11,424 bases of DNA from the NCBI GenBank assembly GCA_026770585.1, contig MU647187.1, forward strand, positions 73,406 through 84,829. Reading direction: 5' to 3'. Shown one piece after another: positions 6,421 to 11,424 of this stretch. Position 1 is the stretch's first letter; the number at the start of each line of letters is the position of its first letter. The DNA is from Baffinella frigidus (lineage: Eukaryota; Cryptophyceae; Cryptomonadales; Baffinellaceae). The notes beneath the pieces were generated by a model, which saw only the letters and a program-made list of their open reading frames with translations, made no database searches and had not been told where the DNA came from. A program made the translations under genes and the position numbers.

Positions 6421-6629
6421 TTGGCGCCAATCAGGGTCGTTATCAGGGATGTTTTTCTCAGCGATACGCGCCCCACTACGAGCGTCCGGATGTCGAACAG
6501 GTTCTCGAGGCTCTTCACGATCGCCGGTTCTGGTCCCGCCTCTCAAATCAGTCCTCAAATTAGCGCATTAGTTCGGGGCTTGGAGCCATTGAGGATATAT
6601 TTTTATCAGGGATTTTAAATCAGGAACAC

Positions 6630-6826
6630 GGTTCCGGGTTCCGGGTTCCGGGTTCCGGGTTCCGGGTTTCGGGTACCGGCATCAGGGGGGTCGAGGAGGG
6701 GCGAGAAGGCGTTTCGGATTCCGGGTGTCGGGTTCCGGGTTCCAGGTTCCGGGATCCGGGTTTCGAATTTCGTGTTCCGGGTTTCGGGTACCGGCGTCGG
6801 GGGGGTCGAGGAGGGGCGAGAAGACG
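6630..6826 (+). repeat. GGTTCCG heptamer array in two larger blocks
   Basis: GGGTTCC units run in tandem at 6630-6670, with a broken second run at 6716-6790. Each run ends in GGGTTTCGGGTACCGGC and then GGTCGAGGAGGGGCGAGAAG, so the whole 110-bp block is duplicated. The seven-base period suggests descent from, or imitation of, telomere repeats. Confidence 0.75.
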
Positions 6827-7323
6827 CGCGACTGCACCATGTACACGATAAACGCCAGGAACCCCACCTGGCGAGGGGTTTAGGGTGAGAAACCAGAAAT
6901 TTTGCCAGTGAGTATGATGGTGCTGACTGTACCATGTACACGATGAACGCTAGGAACCCCACCTACAGAAATCACACCAGTTAGCAGGGCGACAGCAGAT
7001 ACATGCTGCCCCTTCTTCCGTCGTGTTTGTCGTGTTTGATGATCAATCAAAAATGACTGGACCCGGTAGACGATGAACGCCAGGAACCCCACCTGCAGAA
7101 GAAATGGTGCCAGTCAGTATGCTGGTGCTGACTGCACCCCGCCTAGAGGAAAAATGTTGCCAGTCAGTGTGATGGTGCTGACTGCAACATACACACGACC
7201 AACGCCAGGAACCCCACCTGGTGAAGGGTTTAGGGTGAAGAACCCCACCTGCGGAAATCATATCCGTTAGCAGGGTGATACCAGATAGATGATGCCCTGC
7301 TTCCGTCATCAATCGATCAGCAA

Positions 7324-7379
7324 CGACTGCACCATGAACACGATCAACGCAGTCGTTCATCGTGTTCATGGTGCAGTCG
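7324..7379. repeat. Perfect 21-bp-arm hairpin within repeat F
   Basis: Bases 7324-7344 (F-unit start, GACTGCACCATGAACACGAT) pair exactly with 7359-7379; the spacer is 14 bases. An alternative pairing, AACGACTGC (7322-7330) with GCAGTCGTT (7349-7357), is also available, so the structure could switch. Confidence 0.9.
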
Positions 7380-7540
7380 GGAAACCACCTACAGAAAACG
7401 TACCCAACCATACCCGTTAGCAGGGTGATAGCAGATAGATGCTGCCCTTCTTCCGCCAATCAGAACCGACTGTACCATGTATGACAAAACAATCAGCAAT
7501 GACTGCATCATGCACACGATCAACCCCAGGAACCCCACCT

Positions 7541-7806
7541 CGTTTGGGGGTTGGGGGTTCGGGTTTGGGGTTTGGGGTTGGGGGTTTGGGGTTTGGAGTT
7601 CAGGGTTTGGGGTTTAGGGTTTAGGGTTTAAGGTTTAGGGTTCAAGGTTTAGGGTTTAGGGTTTAGGGTTTAGGGTTTAGGGTTTAGGGTTTAGGGTTTA
7701 GGGTTTAGGGTTTAGGGTTTAGGGTTTTAGGGTTTAGGGTTTAGAGTTTAGGGTTTAGGGTTTAGGGTTTAGGGCGTAGGGTTGAGAGTTTAGGGTTTAG
7801 AGTTTA
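7541..7806 (+). repeat. Interstitial telomere repeat tract (TTTAGGG)
   Basis: The tract starts with variant units rich in GGGTTTG and GGGGTTG (7541-7612), then becomes mostly perfect TTTAGGG (about 25 units to 7806), with scattered variants such as GAGTTTA, GGGTTTTAG and GGGCGTAG near the end. The G-rich strand points toward higher coordinates. Unrelated single-copy-like sequence continues for 3.6 kb beyond it, so this is not a chromosome end. Confidence 0.93.
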
Positions 7807-7916
7807 ACCCGACCTGACAAGCCAGCGGATATGGTGCCAGTTAGCAAGGTGATAGCAGATAGATGCTAGCAACGCCAGAGGGATCCAAACATCCACTTTT
7901 GCCATCTTTCAGGGGA

Positions 7917-7966
7917 AAGTCAACAACGTAGAATCTGACGCAAGTCAACCACGTAGAATCTGACGT
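7917..7966 (+). repeat. 25-bp tandem repeat, two units
   Basis: AAGTCAAC-ACGTAGAATCTGACG occurs twice back to back. Nothing coding is evident in 7870-8080. Confidence 0.85.
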
Positions 7967-8079
7967 GGATAAGGCGTCGGCTTCCCTCGATCAATCTGGC
8001 GTGGAGCACTAAAGCGTGTCGCAGGTTTTGTACCCGGACGGTAGCGTAACCGGGAAGCGTCCTGACCTAATCTCCATAC

Positions 8080-8203
8080 AAGTATCAATTAATTGCTTTC
8101 TGGCAACGAAAATTACTACACGATTTTGATTTGCTTATACAAGTAATAGTAGAGCATTTGTGTAGTAAATTTCGTTGCGCCAAAAGCAATTAATTAATAC
8201 TTT
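8080..8203. mobile_element. 124-bp foldback element L1
   Basis: The left arm (AAGTATCAATTAATTGCTTT then CAACGAAAATTACTACAC) pairs with the right arm (GTGTAGTAAATTTCGTTG then AAAGCAATTAATTAATACTT). The arms are about 42 bp with a few mismatches. The AT-rich composition contrasts with the surroundings. The inner arm core CAACGAAATTTACTACA reappears in the element at 9020. Confidence 0.8.
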
Positions 8204-8253
8204 TGTGCAGATGGGACCACACACACCCTGCAGGCACATCCCCGGATGTGAAG

Positions 8254-8349
8254 CAACCCGTAGGGACATAGGGGGTTCCTATGGAGAGGGCAACAGAAAC
8301 CCGGGCATTTCCTGCTCGAAAATCCCTGCGTAGCCCGCTGTGTGGACAC
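8254..8349 (-). repeat. Dispersed repeat J, copy 2 (inverted relative to copy 1)
   Basis: Reverse-complement match to 3774-3871 (CCCGTAGGGACATAGGGGG, GGTTCCTA-GGA, CGAAAATCCCTGCGTAGCCC, GTGTGG). The small open frame across it on the minus strand is not preserved in copy 1. Confidence 0.72.
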
Positions 8350-8496
8350 ATCCACGGGGGGCAAGCAGCGGCAGCCACATCGTGTAAACGCACGCTAGGG
8401 CCATCACGTTCCCTTCAAATTGAATTGAATTTAATTTCGGAACATAAGAGAATCAATCCCACTATCTTAGGCTTCCAAAGCTTACGCCAAGGATGG

Positions 8497-8602
8497 ATAT
8501 GCTATTTCAGGCATAAGACCAAGGCTTAAAATAGCATACATGTGGACACGTTCTGGTATCTTCCGAGATAAAATCAAACACTCGGAAGCATACCACGCCA
8601 GA
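8497..8602. repeat. Two adjacent imperfect hairpins
   Basis: 8497-8537: TATGCTATTTCAGGC pairs with GCTTAAAATAGCATA with two mismatches. About 8550-8602: CTGGTATCTTCCGAG pairs with CTCGGAAGCATACC, with further TCTGG/CCAGA pairing outside. They lie just downstream of the putative splice donor of the minus-strand gene, so they would be in its next intron. Confidence 0.55.
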
Positions 8603-8628
8603 GGGCTCGAGGGAAATGGCTGTCTTAC

Positions 8629-8869
8629 CTTAGCCAGATCAGGCTCAAGTGACTTTAGAAAGCTGCGGGAGTCCGCTGAAAGTTGCCAAACGTGGATGTT
8701 TCGAGGCCGCGGGCGTGGTACCATGTTCTGGACTTCCGGGGAGTCCTGGCGGCACAGTTGGCAGATGATGGTGACCCACTTGGCCATGATCACCCCGCCG
8801 AACATCCACCCGAGGTCGTGCCCGAGCACCACCACCTTGAACCTGTTCCACGCCCTCGCGTCAGCCAAC
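8629..8869 (-). other. Putative exon 3 of the minus-strand gene
   Basis: The acceptor is CATCTTAG|GTTGGC (exon starts at 8869) and the donor AAG|GTAAGA (exon ends at 8629). It encodes 80 residues plus the phase base. The first 50 codons are highly G/C-biased at third positions (WNRFKVVVLGHDLGW region, a likely membrane segment and a Cys-containing QLCRQD). The last 30 codons are not biased (PRPRPR, then a hydrophilic tail). Confidence 0.55.
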
Positions 8870-9478
8870 CTAAGATGTCTTTCTACCGAGCTACTCTTAA
8901 TTACTACCACGAAAATAAATGGACCGATCTGCAAAGCCCTGTGTTTGGTACACCATGCACCTTGAACCTGTGGTTGGTGCTCGCCTCAGAAAAAAACCTT
9001 TCTGGAAAGGCTTTCTCGCCAACGAAATTTACTACAGAAGCGCTTTACTTTTACTGGTAAGATCAAATTGTGTGGTAAATTTCGTTGACACGCACCACCA
9101 CCTTGAACCTGTGATTGGCGCGGTACCGAACAGGTTATGGATTGAACCTGTGCGTGGTGCGTCACGGTCAGAAGCTTGCTACGCGGAAGAGCTAAATGAC
9201 ATTTTACGCCCTGAGTCTGTGGTTGGTGCGGTACCGAACAGGTTATGGGCCGAACCTGTGCGTGGTGCGTGGTACCGTCAGGAGAAATTTCCGTAAAAGA
9301 GACCTCAAAAAGTTTCCGTAAAAAGGAAGGGATGCCGCACACACGGAACGACCTCAACCCTGCTCATCTCCCTGGCGTCAGCCACGATCGTACCACACAG
9401 TGGGCTTAGCTGATCGGTTGACTCATTGCACCACCTTGACCCCATGCGTGGTGCGTGCAACCCCTGCTGACTAAGGAA

Positions 9479-9516
<38 letters not shown>

Positions 9517-10569
9517 TTGATGGTCGTAATCGTGTGTGTGTGTGATTGATGGACGTGATCATCGCGTGGTGCGTCACGGTCAGGAGCCTCAGAGCTTTCC
9601 GCAAAAAGGAAGGGATACACAAGTCCCGTCCCAACAAGGCATGCCACACAGTGGGCTTACCACACAGTGGGCTTCGCTGATCGATTTACCTATTGCACCA
9701 CCTTGAACATGTTCATAGGCTAACGGACTAAAAATGGGGTAGTTAGGCCTACGGTATTGACTACGGTAAGCCGTAGAGGCCTAGGGGGGCTCCTACGAAA
9801 ACCCCCCCACCTTGAACCCATGCGTGGTGCGCGGTGCGTCACGGTCAGGAGCCTCAGAGCCCACGCAGGGCTGGAGGGGGGGGTACTTCAAAGTCATTTT
9901 TGTGAGGGAAAATGGTATCCAAAAGTCAGTTTTGAGAAGAAAACGGCTCCAAGGGCGCCCCAATGGCTCAAAGGGCGCCCCTGGAATACCCCCACGTAGC
10001 GCCCTGTGTGGTTTCCGCAAAAAGGAAGGGATACACAAGTCCCATCCCAACAAGGCATGCCACACAGCGGTCTTCCAAGGAAGTTTGGTACGAAAATCCA
10101 GTCGAAATGTCATGTGTGTACAGATCGTGGTTAACAAGATGTGTTTGTACCGAGAAATTCTTTTAAAAAAGAAGGACATAAAAGGACCGATCTGCGAAGC
10201 CCAAGTGTGTACAGGACGAGGTCGCGACCTGAAGGAGTCGAGGGTCTCATACGCGCACACGGACACGAACAGGTGTGCGAGGCACTCCCATACCACCGTC
10301 CCGGCCGAGATGAAGAGCGTCAGGAGCAGAACCGTCAGCACGATTTGCGCCTGCGCACAGGGGGGGAAACGGGTTTCAATAATTCGTCCCAACTGGTTGC
10401 AATAATGTGTCAGACACGACCATACAGGGGGGGGGGGAGCGGGGTTCAACAATTTGTCAAACACGACAGCGGCGAGCCAGTAGGCGAGGTGCGACGAGAC
10501 GCGTGAGGGTGATGATGAAGAGGAATTAGTTGAGAATAGTAAAGAAGAAGACAGAGCTACGCCGTGCAT
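8629..10569 (-). CDS. Putative three-exon gene segment, unrecognised membrane protein (partial)
   Basis: Proposed exons on the minus strand are 10569-10468, 10350-10229 and 8869-8629, about 155 codons in total. Exon 2 ends in phase 2 and exon 3 starts with the single base needed, giving SFR-LADARAW across the join. By hand count, third positions are G or C in 35 of 40 codons of exon 2 and 46 of the first 50 of exon 3, far above the surroundings. Exon 2 encodes a strongly hydrophobic segment (AQIVLTVLLLTLFISAG), and exon 3 has VVVLGHDLGWMFGG followed by another apolar stretch, suggesting two membrane spans. Exon 3 ends at a consensus donor AAG|GTAAGA (8631-8623); I found no following exon. The 5' end is uncertain: the ATG at 10569 is the nearest start, but coding-like codon use begins only at about 10503. 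The last 30 codons of exon 3 lose the bias, so a weaker donor at ATG|GTACCA (8722/8721) is an alternative. I do not recognise the family; a decayed gene is possible. Confidence 0.5.
9020..9087. mobile_element. 68-bp foldback element L2
   Basis: CAACGAAATTTACTACA at 9020-9036 pairs with TGTGGTAAATTTCGTTG at 9071-9087 (16 of 17). The same arm core lies inside element L1 at 8105-8122 and 8161-8176, so the two are related although their loops and outer arms differ. It lies inside the putative large intron. Confidence 0.75.
9088..9345 (+). repeat. Repeat I, two adjacent units plus a tail
   Basis: Units at about 9091-9168 and 9205-9275 share GGTACCGAACAGGTTATGG, GAACCTGTGCGTGGTGCGT and CGTCA. Inverted motifs CACCAC...GTGGTG and AACCTGT...ACAGGTT give it local foldback potential. 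The tail GTTTCCGTAAAAAGGAAGGG (9312) matches the right part of the longer I copies at 9596 and 10012. Confidence 0.7.
9481..9543 (+). repeat. GT microsatellite, long and short copies
   Basis: About 17 GT dinucleotides at 9481-9515 followed by ATTGATGG-CGT; a short GTGTGTGTGTG run at 9532-9543 is followed by the same ATTGATGG-CGT. The microsatellite and its flank were duplicated, then one copy expanded or the other shrank. Confidence 0.92.
9564..9651 (+). repeat. Repeat I, uninterrupted long copy (empty site)
   Basis: Runs GCGTGGTGCGTCACGGTCAG, CCTCAGAGC, then directly TTTCCGCAAAAAGGAAGGG and on to CAACAAGGCATGCCACACAG. It is the empty-site reference for the insertion at 9861-10011. Confidence 0.85.
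9822..10069 (+). repeat. Repeat I, copy split by a 151-bp insertion
   Basis: Left part 9822-9860 ends in CCTCAGAGC; right part 10012-10069 resumes with TTTCCGCAAAAAGGAAGGG. Together they match 9564-9651 with only a few differences (for example GTCCCATCCC for GTCCCGTCCC, and a small GTGGTGCGC duplication). Confidence 0.85.
9861..10011. mobile_element. 151-bp inverted-repeat insertion M
   Basis: The ends CCACGCAGGGC and GCCCTGTGTGG are inverted repeats (10 of 11). Weaker pairing continues inward through the GGGGGGGTACTTC / GGAATACCCCC region. The boundaries come from comparison with the uninterrupted copy at 9564-9651 and leave no visible duplication of target bases. The interior holds an 18-bp tandem (GGCTC-AAGGGCGCCC twice). 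No coding capacity. Confidence 0.78.
10229..10350 (-). other. Putative exon 2 of the minus-strand gene
   Basis: The acceptor has a run of C followed by TGTGCGCAG|GCGCAAATC (exon starts at 10350), a textbook pyrimidine tract plus CAG. The donor is TTCAG|GTCGCG (exon ends at 10229), weak after the GT. The 122 nt encode a hydrophobic peptide ending YETLDSF, with 35 of 40 codons ending in G or C. Confidence 0.55.
10351..10467 (-). other. Putative 117-nt intron made of two related halves
   Basis: On the minus strand each half begins GTCGTGTYTGACA, contains ATTRTTG-AACC and ends in a run of C followed by TGT. The last half ends in GTGCGCAG. The proposed donor is GCT|GTCGTG, which is weak. The length is a multiple of three and has no stop, so the block could instead be coding, or only its second half could be the intron (75 nt, donor CCT|GTATGG). 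Confidence 0.4.
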
Positions 10570-10660
10570 ACAAAGCACCAATGAAACCTGTGCTGAGGGT
10601 CAGCAGGCGGAAATCCTGGAATCCTGAAACCCCAACATCCAGCAGCATACGAGTATTGGG

Positions 10661-10744
10661 TTTAGGGTTTAGGGTTTAGGGTTTAGGGTTTAGGGTTTAG
10701 GGTTTAGGGTTTAGGGTTTAGGGTTTAGGGTTTAGGGTTTGGGG
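10661..10744 (+). repeat. Second interstitial TTTAGGG tract
   Basis: Eleven perfect TTTAGGG heptamers (10661-10737) are followed by one TTTGGGG variant. It is in the same orientation as the tract at 7541. It lies just upstream (in minus-strand terms) of the putative gene and has abrupt edges. Confidence 0.95.
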
Positions 10745-10830
10745 CGGCGAGCACTGCGTGCAGCCCCAGCACAGACAAGCATTATCGTGTTGTGGTTGAG
10801 AATCCTTATCTCAGAAAAGGAGTTCTAAAA

Positions 10831-10951
10831 CTCGTTTTCTTAAGCCAATTCCCCTTCAAATATGGCTAGTCCCAGGACTCCCCGGGACTAGCCATATTTG
10901 AAGTCCCCGGGACTAGCCATATTTGAAGGGGAATTGGCTTAAGAAAACGAG
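10831..10951. repeat. Perfect 43-bp-arm hairpin with an extra internal arm copy
   Basis: Bases 10831-10873 are the exact reverse complement of 10909-10951. The 35-base spacer holds a third copy of the inner arm, GGGACTAGCCATATTTGAAG (10884-10903). The left arm can therefore form either a 43-bp stem with the outer right arm or a 20-bp stem with a 10-base loop using the inner copy. No ORF. Confidence 0.93.
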
Positions 10952-11223
10952 CCCCAGCAGGCGGCGCGTGCGCGTCTCCTCCTCCTCACCGGTTCTTCTC
11001 TTCTTCTTTATTAACCCCTGAAAGTTCCTGTAAACAGGTCCTAGGCCTACTGGATAGTCATCAACTTACTAACTACGCACCGTTTGCCCTCGGCGGGGAC
11101 CGGGCCCCCATACAGACATCCTAAGACCGTCCTCGGTTCGTGCTGTAGCGTTTCGGGATTCCTAGCTCTGCCTCACTCGGGTCGAACGACTATTCTCAAG
11201 TTGGCATGCTGGGCCTGTACAAA

Positions 11224-11261
11224 CCCGTCAACTTTGAAGAAGCCCGTCAACTTTGAAGAGG
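11224..11261 (+). repeat. 19-bp tandem repeat, two units
   Basis: CCCGTCAACTTTGAAGAAG is followed at once by the same unit with one change. The surrounding 10960-11330 shows no other feature beyond a pyrimidine run and one CCTAGG site near 11041. The open frame at 11084-11305 has no recognisable features and I do not call it. Confidence 0.85.
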
Positions 11262-11335
11262 GAAAGCGCCTGGTCTCACCACATCGGTGCGACGGAATAG
11301 ACTGAGACATAGATAGGTTGTGGAGAGCACGCGTC

Positions 11336-11424
11336 GTGCTGTAGGGTTTCAGGTGTCGGGTTTCGGGCGTCGGGTTTCAGGTGTCGGGTTTCGGGTGTCG
11401 GGCTTCGGGTGTCGGGTGTCGGGT
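11336..11424 (+). repeat. TCGGGTG/TCGGGTT heptamer array at the window edge
   Basis: GGGTTTCAGGTGTC and GGGTTTCGGGTGTC alternate with a seven-base sub-period and run off the end of the window. It is related in period, but not in exact bases, to the GGTTCCG array at 6630 and to TTTAGGG. Confidence 0.8.

Larger units (their letters stand above)
5583..6540 (+). repeat. Tandem/interspersed repeat E, five copies
   Basis: A core of about 65 bp starts at about 5583, 5801, 5943, 6211 and 6472. It contains GCAGCGTCCGGATGTCGAAC, CTCCAGACTCTTGAC and CGCCGGTTCTG. Between cores lie recurring modules: a GAACCTCGCGTCAAATTAC module (5707, 6056, 6373), a GTTTTCAGGGAT module and CAGGAAAAGGAGTCGG. Several cores are followed by short telomere-like stretches (GGGGGTCAGGGTTTG, GGGGGTTAGGGTTTAGG). 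Open frames through the array are short and do not stay in register. Confidence 0.8.
6829..7866 (+). repeat. Tandem repeat F (about eight irregular units), interrupted by telomere repeats
   Basis: Units start with GACTGYACCATG-ACACGA-AACGCCAGGAACCCCACCT at about 6829, 6926, 7053, 7178, 7325, 7468 and 7501. Many continue with GTTAGCAGGGTGATAGCAGA and TGCTGCCCTTCTTCCG. Two units have a short GGGTTTAGGGTGA straight after CCCCACCT (6876 and 7224). In the last unit the same place is occupied by the long TTTAGGG tract, after which the unit resumes at about 7828 (GATATGGTGCCAGTTAGC). Minus-strand open frames here are repeat shadows. Confidence 0.75.
8870..10228 (-). other. Putative 1.36-kb intron packed with repeats
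   Basis: It contains foldback element L2 (9020-9087), family I repeats, the GT microsatellite and a 151-bp insertion at 9861. A diverged direct repeat lies near each end: 8878-8950 and 10142-10213 both carry GACCGATCTGC-AAGCCC, TACCGAG and AAGATGT. The near-donor copy lacks the AG used at the acceptor. Confidence 0.45.

Noticed and set aside
6615-7459. Minus-strand open frames rich in Pro-Glu-Thr-Arg-Asn repeats and a second set in repeat F
   Set aside because: They are translations of heptamer and F tandem repeats, with repeated frame shifts between units.
5583-7500. Regularly spaced repeats resembling a CRISPR array
   Set aside because: Units are irregular in length (142-268 bp apart), diverged, and contain telomere-like DNA. 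There are no cas genes, and the context is eukaryotic.
7541-7806. A true chromosome end
   Set aside because: The tract is followed by 3.6 kb of unrelated sequence and contains many variant units, so it is interstitial.
8540-9060. Plus-strand open frames opposite exon 3
   Set aside because: They mirror the G/C-biased minus-strand frame. The 8683-9060 frame runs on into repeats and a foldback element.
9812-10506. Plus-strand open frames of 197 and 121 codons
   Set aside because: They are antisense to the biased minus-strand exon 2 and cross the 151-bp insertion and repeat I. Codon bias and splice signals favour the minus strand.
1-11424. tRNA, rRNA or viral genes
   Set aside because: I saw no tRNA-like T-arm plus cloverleaf, no rRNA core sequence, and no viral or retroelement protein motif in any frame.

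Overview
This is eukaryotic nuclear DNA, and it looks subtelomeric or otherwise repeat-dense. Two tracts are built from the heptamer TTTAGGG, the telomere repeat of plants, many algae and several other protist groups. Almost everything else is made of short dispersed inverted-repeat elements, tandem blocks and hairpins. I see no prokaryotic gene layout, no rRNA, no tRNA and no CRISPR array. I cannot name the organism. The telomere unit plus apparent spliceosomal introns fits an alga or other TTTAGGG-type eukaryote.

Layout. Bases 1-5403 are a mosaic of miniature inverted-repeat elements. Family A (TATCCCTTAAGTG ends) has six copies. Family B (TACAGGGGTACC ends) has four full copies and two fragments. 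Family C is a relative of B. There is also a 249-bp element (G), a roughly 90-bp dispersed repeat (H) and several short tandem repeats. Families A and B share an internal vocabulary of CCTAGG and CTACNGTAG palindromes. By hand I count about 30 CCTAGG sites in this part and only two elsewhere. Bases 5455-7870 are a tandem-repeat zone. It holds five copies of repeat E, a GGTTCCG-type array, then repeat F, which is interrupted by about 200 bp of TTTAGGG. Three long perfect hairpins lie in this zone. Bases 7870-10600 hold two related foldback elements, repeat family I, a GT microsatellite and the only plausible gene. Bases 10600-11424 hold a second TTTAGGG tract, a perfect 43-bp-arm hairpin and a TCGGGTG-type array running off the end.

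The one gene candidate is on the minus strand between about 10569 and 8629. It consists of three exon-like blocks, two of which have very strong G/C bias at third codon positions. They join in phase across two putative introns, end at a consensus AAG|GTAAGA donor, and encode a hydrophobic, probably membrane-spanning protein that I do not recognise. Its larger intron is about 1.36 kb and is packed with repeats.

The most interesting signals are structural. The family A elements keep their stems paired although the paired bases differ between copies. Two empty/filled site comparisons define exact element ends. The TTTAGGG tract appears to grow from short seeds present at the same place in neighbouring tandem units. 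Both putative introns contain direct repeats of their own sequence.
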